NCBI GenBank assembly: GCA_048939265.1
Contig: JBHLPQ010000037.1
Span: forward strand, 1-23,637
From: Hodarchaeum sp048939265
GTDB taxonomy: Archaea; Asgardarchaeota; Heimdallarchaeia; Hodarchaeales; Hodarchaeaceae
Length of the DNA: 23,637 nucleotides
Direction: 5' to 3'
Shown piece after piece: positions 1 through 7,313 of this stretch (positions are counted from its first letter, which is position 1; the number at the start of each line of letters is the position of its first letter). The notes under the pieces are model-generated. The model was not told the origin of the DNA. It worked only from the letters and a program-made list of their open reading frames with translations, and did not search any database. The translations under genes and the position numbers were made by a program.

Positions 1-189
1 CTCAGAAGGATTGTAGGTAAACAACAATTCCATCTCTGATGTGTTTTGTTTAATATATTGGAAAATATTATCATTTTCATCAACAGTTAATTCAATTGAC
101 CTGTTATTGGGCATAATATTAAGAGGTAGAAACATTACAATACATAATAAACTAATCAAAAGTAATTGGAGGTTTCTCATAAAATTCAT
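1..189 (-). CDS. Secreted protein, N-terminal part (cut by window edge)
   Basis: The first 63 codons of a minus-strand gene are present and the rest lies before the window. Two in-frame ATGs are possible, at 189 and 180, giving MNFMRNLQLL or MRNLQLL. AAGG about eleven bases upstream of the ATG at 189 slightly favours the longer form. Residues 5-25 are a run of Leu, Ile, Val and Phe that looks like a signal peptide or signal anchor. The following part is polar and acidic (VDENDNIF, then TSEMELLF), as expected for an exported domain. A TATA-like box lies 36-43 bases upstream. No family can be named from this fragment. Confidence 0.6.
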   Translation of the reverse strand, partial: MNFMRNLQLLLISLLCIVMFLPLNIMPNNRSIELTVDENDNIFQYIKQNTSEMELLFTYNPSE

Positions 190-224
190 AACGATCAAGC
201 CTTATGAAAATTAATTGTGACTCA

Positions 225-232
225 ATTTATAA
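225..232 (-). promoter_or_regulatory. TATA-like box for the minus-strand secreted-protein gene
   Basis: On the minus strand the sequence reads TTATAAAT, close to the archaeal TATA consensus. Its distance from the ATG at 189 would give transcription starting near 200 and a leader of roughly ten bases. The call rests on pattern and position only. Confidence 0.35.
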
Positions 233-391
233 TACTATTTTTACGTCAACAAGAAAATATAAGAAAGGAGCTAATTTGATAATTACTTAGGGATTAGACA
301 ACATTCCTCAATAAACTTAACTTCTCTACTGATCAATTACTCTGAAAAATGAAACAATATTCTGAAATCCATTCTATAGGAGAATTTTACC

Positions 392-1471
392 ATGATTAAT
401 GAGAAAGATTTTTTGGATTTATTCATACCAGGACCAGTAAACGTATCAAAAGAATGCAGAGAAAAATTAGCTTTACCTATGATCGCCCATCGTAGTAAAA
501 CTCAAGGAGAACTACATCAGGATATCGCTTCTTATCTTCAAAAAATGCTTTTTACTGATAATCAGATTATCTTGTCTACATCATCTTCCACGGGGTTAAT
601 GGAAGCTGCTATTCGAAATAGTGTACATAAAAAAGGAGTATTGAATGTCCTTAATGGAGCATTCGCAGAACGTTGGCACGAAATTGCGAAAACAAATGGA
701 AAAGAAGCTGATACATTGAATGTAGATTGGGGGAAAGCTGTATCACCTCAAAAATTAAAAGCAAAATTAGATGAAAAAGAATATGATGCTGTTTGTATTA
801 CCCAGAATGAGACCTCCACAGGTGTAACGACTCCTATCAAAGACTTGTATAAAATCATCAAAGATCACGGTTGTTTATTACTTGTAGATGCAGTTTCATC
901 TGCAGGAGGTGTAGAAACTTTTGTTGATGATTGGGAAATCGATGTTTATCTTTTTGGTTTACAAAAATGCATGGCTCTTCCACCTGGTTTGGCTGTTGCC
1001 TCGGTTTCAGATGAAGCATTAAAAATGGCTCAGTCAGTACCGAATAGAGGATGGTATTTCGACTTTCTCTACCTTAAAAAATACCATGATCGTGAAGGAA
1101 TGCAACCTGCTACTCCTGTAACTCCCATATATTACGCACTTCAATATCAACTCCATAAAATCGTTAATGAAGAAGGAATTGAAAACCGTTGGGCTAGACA
1201 TACAGAAATGGGAAATTACACTCGTAACTGGGTAAAAGACAAAGGCCTTACATTATTTGCAGATGAAGCTGTCGCATCAAACACCGTAACATGTGTAAAT
1301 AGTCTTGGTGTAAATGTAGTACAATTAAAAGCTGACCTTAAGGATCGAGGCTATTTGTTTGCTACAGGATATGGAAAATTCAAGGAAAAGAATTTCCGAA
1401 TAGCCCATATGGGAGACCGAACTTTGAATGAATTGAAAAGTTATCTACAGACAATAGATGAGCTGATTTAA
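392..1471 (+). CDS. Class V PLP aminotransferase (alanine/serine-glyoxylate type)
   Basis: A 359-residue fold-type I PLP enzyme of the class V aminotransferase family, the usual length for alanine-glyoxylate, serine-pyruvate or archaeal phosphoserine-type aminotransferases. Visible marks are FIPGPVNVS near residue 11, HRSKTQGELH at 33-42, the glycine/serine-rich STSSSTGLM at 62-70 for cofactor phosphate, ETSTGV at 140-145, the PLP-binding aspartate in LLVDAVSSAGG (D166), and the Schiff-base lysine in FGLQKCMALPPG (K192). The start is firm: AGGAGA lies nine bases before the ATG. The gene appears to stand alone, with about 200 bases before it and 144 after. Which amino donor it uses cannot be read from sequence; serine or alanine with glyoxylate or pyruvate is the family norm. 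Confidence 0.88.
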   Translation: MINEKDFLDLFIPGPVNVSKECREKLALPMIAHRSKTQGELHQDIASYLQKMLFTDNQIILSTSSSTGLMEAAIRNSVHKKGVLNVLNGAFAERWHEIAKTNGKEADTLNVDWGKAVSPQKLKAKLDEKEYDAVCITQNETSTGVTTPIKDLYKIIKDHGCLLLVDAVSSAGGVETFVDDWEIDVYLFGLQKCMALPPGLAVASVSDEALKMAQSVPNRGWYFDFLYLKKYHDREGMQPATPVTPIYYALQYQLHKIVNEEGIENRWARHTEMGNYTRNWVKDKGLTLFADEAVASNTVTCVNSLGVNVVQLKADLKDRGYLFATGYGKFKEKNFRIAHMGDRTLNELKSYLQTIDELI

Positions 1472-1580
1472 CACTAATTTTTCAAAATTAAACCTAAAAA
1501 ATTTAAGGAAAGGTGAAAAACTTAAAATAGTGTATCATTTATGTTATCTTGATACAACGATACTTTATGAAGAAAATCCC

Positions 1581-1587
1581 TTTTTTT
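1581..1587 (+). terminator. T-run, possible terminator of the aminotransferase gene
   Basis: A run of seven T lies 110 bases after the aminotransferase stop and just before the next gene. Archaeal RNA polymerase commonly stops at such U-tracts without a hairpin. It could equally be part of the leader of the next gene. Confidence 0.25.
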
Positions 1588-1615
1588 ACCCTATTAAGTT
1601 AAAGAGGGCTATAAT

Positions 1616-3943
1616 TTGGCCGAGATTTATGATGCAATTATCTTGGGTAAGGTAAATCCATTTCGTTCCACTTCAGTGGGGGATCCTTGGCAGGCTGAAG
1701 TGATTGATGTTCCTCAAATAAATCGAAAAGCGAGTCGTGTGGTTCTAGAAACATTGGACGAAGTTAGATCCACAGGACGATCTGGAATGTGCATGATCCT
1801 AGGAGACGCTGGAGTGGGAAAAACACATATTCTAGCACGGTTGAGAAGAATTGCGAACGAGAGTGACTACCTATTTATTAGTATCCGTCCTTTAGGAGAT
1901 CTACAAAGAATTTATGGTCATATTTTACAGGAAATTATGATAAGCTTACGGAAAAAAGGAGTGAAAGAAAAATATAGCCCTCTTGAGCGATTCATTGGAG
2001 AGATTATTTTACGGGCGTTAAGCGATGGTTTTCTCGATAATCCAGAAGCAAATAGCTTAGTATCTTCATTAAGCCATGATCCCGTAAGTATCTTCACAAT
2101 TGAGCCTGAACAATTTTATTCCTCAAATTTGAGAAAGGAAGCGATTAATTATCTTGCTAACATTCATCCAGATGTTGATATTCAATTTCTTGAAATCTTA
2201 TTTCACACCTTAGATCCTAATATAAGACCGACTGCGTTTAAATGGCTTTCTGGTGTTGAAATCTCGGAAGAAGACCTTAATTTCTTAGAAGTTCCATACT
2301 CCATTAATACAGAAAGCCGTGCTTTATCAATTATTCAAACTATTTCCGCACTTGCCAGAAAACCAATACTATTAAGTTTTGATCAATTAGAATCGATATA
2401 CATCCGTTTTAAGAGAGACAATGGCATTCAACTCTTATTTGATTCGCTAACTAATCTTTACAACCAATGCCCGCATCTTCTTGTCTTAGCAATGGTACAG
2501 TCTGTCGTTTGGAATGAATCAATTCAAAATGACATTCCAGAATATTCTCGACAACGAATTGATTATATTACAACATTAGAAAGATTAGATTCCGAAACAG
2601 CTGTATTACTTGCCCAAGCTAGACTTGATACTCTCTTTCGTGACTCAGGTATCTCTCCACCTTTTCCAACATATCCATTCTCTGAGGAATACATCTCAGT
2701 TGCCAACAAAAATGTTAATGGAAACCCCCGTCTTTTTCTTCGTCATCTAAGAGATAGATTAAATGAATTTAAAGATCGTGGGCATATTTACGAGTTAACA
2801 ACTTCTGAAATTGATATAGAAATAAAAGGAGAAGCAGTTGCTGTGGCTGGAGTACCACCAATGACTCCTGACAGAATTGTCACCCCAACTGAGGTATCAG
2901 AAGTAACTCCGAAAGAAGAAAGTGTAAAACCAATGATTGATCTTAAACCTGAAGAGATTGATGCACTTTCAGCACTGTTTTCCGACTTGGAAAAACCAAT
3001 ACCTGAATCACCTAGAGTGATGGCGGAATCTACCTTTATTAAACCTTTAGATATCCCTACTATCTCTCCAGCGAAAGCTTCTACTTCTAGCGAGATTATT
3101 AGTTTTTTAGAGAAAAAATGGGCTCAGTACGCCCGTGAATTTGAACAAGAGATATTTGCTTTTCCTCATCCAGTTCGACGCGATTTTCTCAAAGGAGTGT
3201 TATATGATATATTAAACACTTCAATTGAAAGACAACAGCCCGTTTATGGGTTAACGATTCTAAATGTCAGGATCGATCGGCAACTCATTGAGAAAGATAC
3301 AAAAGGGCTTGACCTAGTTTTTACATACCAAACGCCTAGAGGACCGACATCAGTAGGGATAGAAATCAATAATTCAGAGCATTCTGCCACTGTTTTCCAA
3401 AGTCTCCGCCGTTTGAAAAAACTTGTTCGAGGGAATATTCGATTTGCTTTCATACTTCGTGATGAAGAGTTATCATTACAACGAACAGCAACAAAGACTT
3501 TAGATCTCGCTGAGTCTTTGGTAGAATACGGTGGATTATATTACATTGATTTTATGTCAAATCAAGCATTACTAGCGACCAAAAAATTGATAGAATTTGC
3601 CTCAGCAGGAGACCTAACTATTGGAAATCATATGGTAACCAGAAATGAAGCATTAACTTTTGTTTTTGAAGAATGTCTTAATCGAATTATTATTTTCCAA
3701 ACCATCTTCAGTCATCTCAGTACTAGCGAAAGTACCTCTCGTACAACAACTACAGAACGAACCTCAGAATCAACAGATGCTATTGAAGCAATCATATCTA
3801 TTCTGAGATTTAATCCTACATTGACAACTGATAGACTTTGTTTGCTTCTGAATCGAAATGAGAGTGAAATCGTTCCAGTTCTCAAAATGCTTGCCATTCG
3901 TGGAATGATCTCATTTGATGGAAAAAACATCCATCTACTCTAA
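1616..3943 (+). CDS. ORC/Cdc6-like AAA+ ATPase fused to a degenerate nuclease-like domain and winged helix
   Basis: A 775-residue protein starting at TTG, supported by GAGGG seven bases upstream; the next in-frame ATG would remove the conserved-looking NPFRST and GDPW segment. Residues 45-390 form a P-loop ATPase: Walker A GDAGVGKT (63-70), Walker B-like ILLSFDQLES (251-260) and a sensor-2-like NGNPRLFLRHLR (368-379) as in ORC/Cdc6 and STAND-type ATPases. Residues 405-495 are a Pro/Ser/Thr/Glu-rich linker. Residues 497-665 resemble a PD-(D/E)XK fold (LDLVF with D566, then GIEINN with E583), but the usual lysine is N585. A Ser/Thr-rich spacer leads to a C-terminal winged helix (720-775). The domain order suggests an ATP-driven DNA-binding or DNA-surveillance machine. 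The nuclease-like call is inference from pattern. The gene is transcribed alone and is convergent with the next operon. Confidence 0.7.
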   Translation: MAEIYDAIILGKVNPFRSTSVGDPWQAEVIDVPQINRKASRVVLETLDEVRSTGRSGMCMILGDAGVGKTHILARLRRIANESDYLFISIRPLGDLQRIYGHILQEIMISLRKKGVKEKYSPLERFIGEIILRALSDGFLDNPEANSLVSSLSHDPVSIFTIEPEQFYSSNLRKEAINYLANIHPDVDIQFLEILFHTLDPNIRPTAFKWLSGVEISEEDLNFLEVPYSINTESRALSIIQTISALARKPILLSFDQLESIYIRFKRDNGIQLLFDSLTNLYNQCPHLLVLAMVQSVVWNESIQNDIPEYSRQRIDYITTLERLDSETAVLLAQARLDTLFRDSGISPPFPTYPFSEEYISVANKNVNGNPRLFLRHLRDRLNEFKDRGHIYELTTSEIDIEIKGEAVAVAGVPPMTPDRIVTPTEVSEVTPKEESVKPMIDLKPEEIDALSALFSDLEKPIPESPRVMAESTFIKPLDIPTISPAKASTSSEIISFLEKKWAQYAREFEQEIFAFPHPVRRDFLKGVLYDILNTSIERQQPVYGLTILNVRIDRQLIEKDTKGLDLVFTYQTPRGPTSVGIEINNSEHSATVFQSLRRLKKLVRGNIRFAFILRDEELSLQRTATKTLDLAESLVEYGGLYYIDFMSNQALLATKKLIEFASAGDLTIGNHMVTRNEALTFVFEECLNRIIIFQTIFSHLSTSESTSRTTTTERTSESTDAIEAIISILRFNPTLTTDRLCLLLNRNESEIVPVLKMLAIRGMISFDGKNIHLL

Positions 3944-3988
3944 CCTTTTGAACTAACCTTACACAATAGCTTATGAAGAGTCGAGAGA

Positions 3989-4435
3989 CTATGGTTTCAA
4001 CCCCCATTGTTTGCGGGGACCACTACCATGCAATTCAATGCTTCCTTTATTGGTTATTAGGCTTAAATAAGGAAGATTTTCTTCTATTTCATTCATTTCA
4101 AGAGAAGTTTTTTTTGCTATCTCCTCTACACTTTGTAGTTCATTATTCAAAGTTTCAATAAGGGTTATATAATTCTGGATGTATTTAACACGAAAGTCTT
4201 TTGAAGGGGGATCAGTATTTTCTTCTTTTCTTATGATTTTCCACTTTCCTTGCTCTGAAATAATTTTTCCATAATGAGTTATATAGTGTAACATCCGAGT
4301 GACTTCTGATGCATCTGATATACAGGAACCAATTGATTTCGCAATTTGCCAAGCTGAAAGTGTATTTTCTTTTTCTAAAGCGTGTATGATAGGTAAAAAA
4401 TATTTGAAAGGAAATTTAGTTCTATTACTGTTCAC
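3989..4435 (-). CDS. Double winged-helix protein, probable transcription regulator
   Basis: A 148-residue protein with a GTG start, preceded by GAGG eleven bases upstream. It follows larE with a gap of six bases, so it is the third gene of the GHMP kinase-larE operon. Residues 12-70 read as one winged helix (WQIAKSIG, then a recognition-like helix SEVTRMLHYI and a wing GKWKII). Residues 84-140 read as a second (VEEIAKKTSLEMNEIEENL, then the wing KGSIELHG). No metal-binding cysteine pairs or ligand domain are seen. I do not recognise a named family. A local regulator of its own operon is a reasonable guess, since a palindrome overlaps the predicted start of transcription at 6395-6407. Confidence 0.55.
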   Translation of the reverse strand: MNSNRTKFPFKYFLPIIHALEKENTLSAWQIAKSIGSCISDASEVTRMLHYITHYGKIISEQGKWKIIRKEENTDPPSKDFRVKYIQNYITLIETLNNELQSVEEIAKKTSLEMNEIEENLPYLSLITNKGSIELHGSGPRKQWGLKP

Positions 4436-4441
4436 TTGTTT

Positions 4442-5272
4442 TTAAACCTCACTGTTCTCATGACTATTCACTGGAATAGAGGGGCGATAACCCTCCAAAT
4501 CCAAGGTAACATAAGAATATCCAATATCATGTAACTTCTTTACTATTTGACTCACGATATTAGCATTCTGAAGAAATGAGAAATCTTTGGAGTCAATTTC
4601 TATTCGTACTAGATTATCATGATCACGAAGTCGTACTTGACGAGAAACATTTAATTCACGTAAGAACCGTTCCCCTTCCTCCACCCGTCTTAATTTTTCT
4701 AATGTTATCTTTTCACCATATGGAATACGAGATGCAAGGCATGCCATTGCTGGTTTATTAGCTATAGGTAAATCATAATATTCTGCTATCTGCCTAACCT
4801 CAGATTTGGTTATATTTCCTTGTAACAAAGGACTATATATTCCTAGCTGTGTAAGTGCTTTCAATCCAGGTCTATGACCAATTTTATCTGAAGAATTTGT
4901 ACCATCTACAACAATATCGTAGTTATTTTGTTTACAGTATTCCAACAAATGAGAAAAGACTAGTAATTTACAATGAAAACATCTATCTGGAGGATTCTCC
5001 CATAAGTGCTTTTCAATGCTAATTTGGAGAGTAGTATGTGGAATGCCAAGGTACTGACTTATTCCTTTTGCTTCTTCAATTTCATAATCAGATATCCATT
5101 CTGTAATAATGGTGATTAATTTTACCTTCTTACACACTTTTTGAGTAAGATATGCGATTACCGTACTATCAACTCCCCCTGAAAAAGCTACTATTACTGA
5201 TCTCCCTTTCAGAGAATCCATAGAATCATGAATCCTTCTTTCTAAAGAGTTCTCCATTGTTTTCTGACTCAT
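4442..5272 (-). CDS. larE: LarE, PP-loop sulfur insertase for the nickel-pincer cofactor, [4Fe-4S] type
   Basis: LarE turns the carboxylates of the pyridinium cofactor precursor into thiocarboxylates after AMP activation, on the path to the nickel-pincer nucleotide of lactate racemase and related epimerases. The 276 residues show the PP-loop SGGVDS (31-36), the family block PPDRCFHCK (94-102), DGTNSSD (123-129) and ACLASRIPYG (177-186). Cysteines C98, C101 and C178 form a CxxC plus C set. In LarE enzymes with one such cysteine that residue gives up its sulfur, while forms with three cysteines hold a [4Fe-4S] cluster, so this one is probably cluster-dependent. Its ATG overlaps the stop of the upstream kinase gene (TAATG), so the two are probably translationally coupled. 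larA, larB and larC are not in the window. Confidence 0.88.
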   Translation of the reverse strand: MSQKTMENSLERRIHDSMDSLKGRSVIVAFSGGVDSTVIAYLTQKVCKKVKLITIITEWISDYEIEEAKGISQYLGIPHTTLQISIEKHLWENPPDRCFHCKLLVFSHLLEYCKQNNYDIVVDGTNSSDKIGHRPGLKALTQLGIYSPLLQGNITKSEVRQIAEYYDLPIANKPAMACLASRIPYGEKITLEKLRRVEEGERFLRELNVSRQVRLRDHDNLVRIEIDSKDFSFLQNANIVSQIVKKLHDIGYSYVTLDLEGYRPSIPVNSHENSEV

Positions 5273-6342
5273 TACTTTGTATTAACCTTTGAAACACCAG
5301 AAGCGACTTGTGCAATGTGCGTATTAGCACCAATTTGTTCAATTGCTCTGCTCACAGCTTCTTCATGATTAGGACAAAGAGCAATCATACATCCACCATT
5401 ACCTGATCCTGTAATTTTACAACCTAAAGCCCCAGCCTCCAAAGCTGCTTCAATCATCTTCTCTATTTTCGGAGTACTGATTTTTAAGTAATCTCGAAGT
5501 GAAGCATGGTGTTGATTCATTAAATTTCCAATATAATTATCATCCCTAATGTTAGCTGGTTTCTGTAATTCTGAATGAGCAGCTTTTGTTATTTCATAAT
5601 TAATAACTGCAGCTTTAAGTGCATTTAGTGAGAACTCATCCAACTGACCTTTAACGGATTTGATACCTTTAACGTCTTCAATTGTCAATTCTCGCACTTT
5701 TGATACTCCCATGTAATTTAATCCGTTCTTTACCCCACTTTTAATAGTAGCTAGTGTTGTTAAAGTATCTTTTTTCTCTAAGGAATTCCCTATGACTATT
5801 CCAGGTAATTTTGATAATAGGAGTGTACATCTAATTGGATCGAATTCCTCAAAATTCACATACCCATGAGCTATGATCATATGATCCATCATTCCCCCTG
5901 GTTCATTAAATTCCAAAACTTCAGCCTGATGGGCGTATTTTGTTATCTCCATCGGAGTCAAAGGATTATTGTGAAGCTCAGCTAGAAAAGAAATCCAAAT
6001 TACACATAAAGCGCTAGAAGAGGATAGACCAGCTTGTATTGGAATATTACTTGTAATATTAGCTGATACACCTTTATCAAATGGAATTATACCTTTTTCT
6101 TGGAGAACTTTTACCCCAGACCGTAAATAGTCTCGAGATGACTGATATATTATGTTATCTGCGGAAAAGGTTTGACTACTTTTAATATCAGGTAAATCTA
6201 TTTTATAAATGCCTGAATCTGTTTTTTTTCCTTGTATAGTCATATACAAATCTACTGCAGCTGGAATAACTGGCAATCCAAGGTAATCTTGGTGTTCTCC
6301 AAATAATACAATTCTACCAGGGGCTTTAATGGTCGATTTCAT
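5272..6342 (-). CDS. GHMP-family sugar kinase, galactokinase-like
   Basis: A 356-residue cytosolic small-molecule kinase. Motif 1 is APGRIVLFGEHQDYLGLPVI (7-26), the galactokinase-type GEHxDY signature. Motif 2, the phosphate loop, is IPIQAGLSSSSAL (100-112). PGGMMDH (148-154) matches the galactokinase GIMDQ segment and supplies the likely catalytic base D153. Motif 3 is KITGSGNGGCMI (309-320). The motif set favours a sugar 1-kinase (galactose, galacturonate, arabinose or similar) over mevalonate or homoserine kinase, but the substrate is not determined. It is the first gene of an operon with larE and a winged-helix protein. Because LarE serves nickel-pincer racemases and epimerases, a sugar or hydroxy-acid link is conceivable but unproven. 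Confidence 0.82.
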   Translation of the reverse strand: MKSTIKAPGRIVLFGEHQDYLGLPVIPAAVDLYMTIQGKKTDSGIYKIDLPDIKSSQTFSADNIIYQSSRDYLRSGVKVLQEKGIIPFDKGVSANITSNIPIQAGLSSSSALCVIWISFLAELHNNPLTPMEITKYAHQAEVLEFNEPGGMMDHMIIAHGYVNFEEFDPIRCTLLLSKLPGIVIGNSLEKKDTLTTLATIKSGVKNGLNYMGVSKVRELTIEDVKGIKSVKGQLDEFSLNALKAAVINYEITKAAHSELQKPANIRDDNYIGNLMNQHHASLRDYLKISTPKIEKMIEAALEAGALGCKITGSGNGGCMIALCPNHEEAVSRAIEQIGANTHIAQVASGVSKVNTK

Positions 6343-6394
6343 TTATGTTTGCACAAAATCATGAAGACCTTTAAAGTTCTAAGATTCCAAAAAA

Positions 6395-6407
6395 AGAATT
6401 TAATTCT
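6395..6407. promoter_or_regulatory. Palindrome near the predicted start of the GHMP kinase operon
   Basis: AGAATT-T-AATTCT is a perfect 6+1+6 palindrome. The minus-strand TATA-like box at 6417-6425 would place the start of transcription at about 6395, inside this palindrome. A repressor bound here would block initiation. The winged-helix protein at the end of the same operon is a possible binder. Short AT-rich palindromes also occur by chance. Confidence 0.3.
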
Positions 6408-6416
6408 ATACCTTTT

Positions 6417-6425
6417 ATTTTATAT
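6417..6425 (-). promoter_or_regulatory. TATA-like box for the GHMP kinase-larE operon
   Basis: The minus strand reads ATATAAAAT, a good match to the archaeal TATA element. It lies about 75 bases before the ATG at 6342, which implies a leader of around 50 bases. Confidence 0.35.
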
Positions 6426-6558
6426 CTCTCGAATATTGTCGGAAGCATTCATGAAAAGATGAATAAAGTCGGCTTATTATCCTATTCTTAGTTTCTACTC
6501 CTCCAGTATCTTAGATGTAGTACTTACGTTCATATCCTTGGAAAAATACTGATTGAAA

Positions 6559-6610
6559 TTAGTGATCCATATATCTAATAACCTCTATATCCTGATATAG
6601 AGATCACTAA
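6559..6610. repeat. Nested inverted repeats upstream of the first Mrr-like gene
   Basis: Outer arms TTAGTGATC (6559-6567) and GATCACTAA (6602-6610) are a perfect nine-base pair. Inside them lies a second perfect nine-base inverted repeat, CTCTATATC (6583-6591) and GATATAGAG (6594-6602), with a two-base loop. The structure ends 42 bases before the ATG at 6653, where an operator or leader-RNA structure would sit. The two repeats share the G at 6602, so they could be alternative structures in RNA. Confidence 0.5.
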
Positions 6611-6652
6611 GACAAATGTTTTTTCAATACAAAGCTGAATCGAGATTGACCC

Positions 6653-7102
6653 ATGACCAAGGACTTCATTAATCAACCGCTGAATGATCTAGTTATAACA
6701 GTATTTGAGGGTTTAGGGTTCATCACTCTTCACCCTATGCAAGTACTAACGCATCCTTTAGCAGATAGTCGCTTAAATTTTGTATTAAAACGCGTGAACT
6801 CAAAATCTGATTATATTGGAGTTATTGTGAGGGATTGGAAGCGAGTTGTCGGTGTTGATCAAATTCATAAAGCAGAAGAACTCATCCAAGCTTGTCCTGA
6901 TATTCTTTCTCGTGTAATGATTGCTTCAGCCAAGGGATTCTCTTATTCCGCTAGTCGTCTTGCGGAAAAAATCGGTATAGGTTTGATCTCGAAAGGAGAG
7001 TTAATTTCCATTTTGCAAAGAGGTATTGAAGCTCCGTCTAAAGGCCAATCAGCGGTAATTGATTATACGGAATCTTTCAACCTAAAAACGGTCAATTCTT
7101 AG
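6653..7102 (+). CDS. Mrr-like restriction-endonuclease-fold protein, active site degenerate
   Basis: A 149-residue single-domain protein related to archaeal Mrr-type nuclease-fold proteins. Evidence is the core IGVIVRDWKRVVG (55-67) followed by QIHKAEEL, then IASAKGFSYSASRLAEKIGIGLISKGEL (90-117). The second stretch matches the family's 'S..GF...A...A....I.L....L' half. By hand alignment to the usual H-E-I-D ... V-E-C-K-x-W-K-R arrangement, the metal-binding Asp falls on N42, the Glu on I58 and the catalytic Lys on R60. So the fold seems kept and cleavage chemistry lost. HPMQVLTHPLADS (27-39) is kept almost unchanged in its paralog next door. Residues 122-149 are a tail the paralog lacks. DNA binding is the likeliest retained function. 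No clear Shine-Dalgarno site is seen. Confidence 0.6.
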   Translation: MTKDFINQPLNDLVITVFEGLGFITLHPMQVLTHPLADSRLNFVLKRVNSKSDYIGVIVRDWKRVVGVDQIHKAEELIQACPDILSRVMIASAKGFSYSASRLAEKIGIGLISKGELISILQRGIEAPSKGQSAVIDYTESFNLKTVNS

Positions 7103-7108
7103 GATTAA

Positions 7109-7124
7109 TTTCTTTTTTAAGAAA
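7109..7124 (+). terminator. Short hairpin and T-run after the first Mrr-like gene
   Basis: TTTCTT-TTTT-AAGAAA lies six bases after the stop codon and combines a six-base stem with a run of T. It could end transcription of the first paralog, leaving the second with its own promoter in the 211-base gap. The stem is AT-rich and weak. Confidence 0.3.
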
Positions 7125-7266
7125 AATAAATAAATTCTTTAATGTCGGTATTAATTAGGTTTTACTGCCCTTACAAGTTATTATTTCTCTTTTACGACGT
7201 ATCTACTTTTCTTATTCCTGTATTCGTTTAATGTATCTTATTTAGGTATTATGGGTAATTAAATAC

Positions 7267-7293
7267 TCTATCTACTTGTCCATCCTAGATAGA
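7267..7293. repeat. Inverted repeat upstream of the second Mrr-like gene
   Basis: Arms TCTATCTA (7267-7274) and TAGATAGA (7286-7293) pair perfectly over eight bases with an eleven-base loop, 20 bases before the ATG at 7314. The position mirrors the repeats ahead of the first paralog, though the sequences are not the same. An operator or leader hairpin is possible. Confidence 0.35.
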
Positions 7294-7313
7294 ATTAATT
7301 CAGGGTTTGAACC

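Larger units (their letters stand above)
6343..6652. other. 310-base divergent control region
   Basis: This AT-rich gap separates the minus-strand GHMP kinase operon from the first plus-strand Mrr-like gene. It holds a TATA-like box and a palindrome on the kinase side and a nested set of inverted repeats on the Mrr-like side, each listed separately. No open reading frame, tRNA or mobile-element end is evident in it. Confidence 0.6.

Noticed and set aside
3980..4030. Possible tRNA 3' half (GGTTTCAACCCCC followed by a G-rich stretch)
   Set aside because: No acceptor or anticodon arm can be built around it, and it overlaps the end of the winged-helix gene.
3973..4161. Small plus-strand reading frame
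   Set aside because: It lies opposite the 3' part of the winged-helix gene, has no ribosome site, and its translation does not look like a protein.
6653..7102. D-W-K at residues 61-63 as an active D-x-K nuclease site
   Set aside because: In related Mrr-like proteins the W-K-R after the core strand lies downstream of the catalytic E-x-K, and aligning these leaves I58 and R60 at the catalytic places. I kept the possibility as the refuting test.
6343..7313. Mobile element carrying the two Mrr-like genes
   Set aside because: No transposase, terminal repeats or target-site duplication were seen; the inverted repeats lie internally, upstream of each start.
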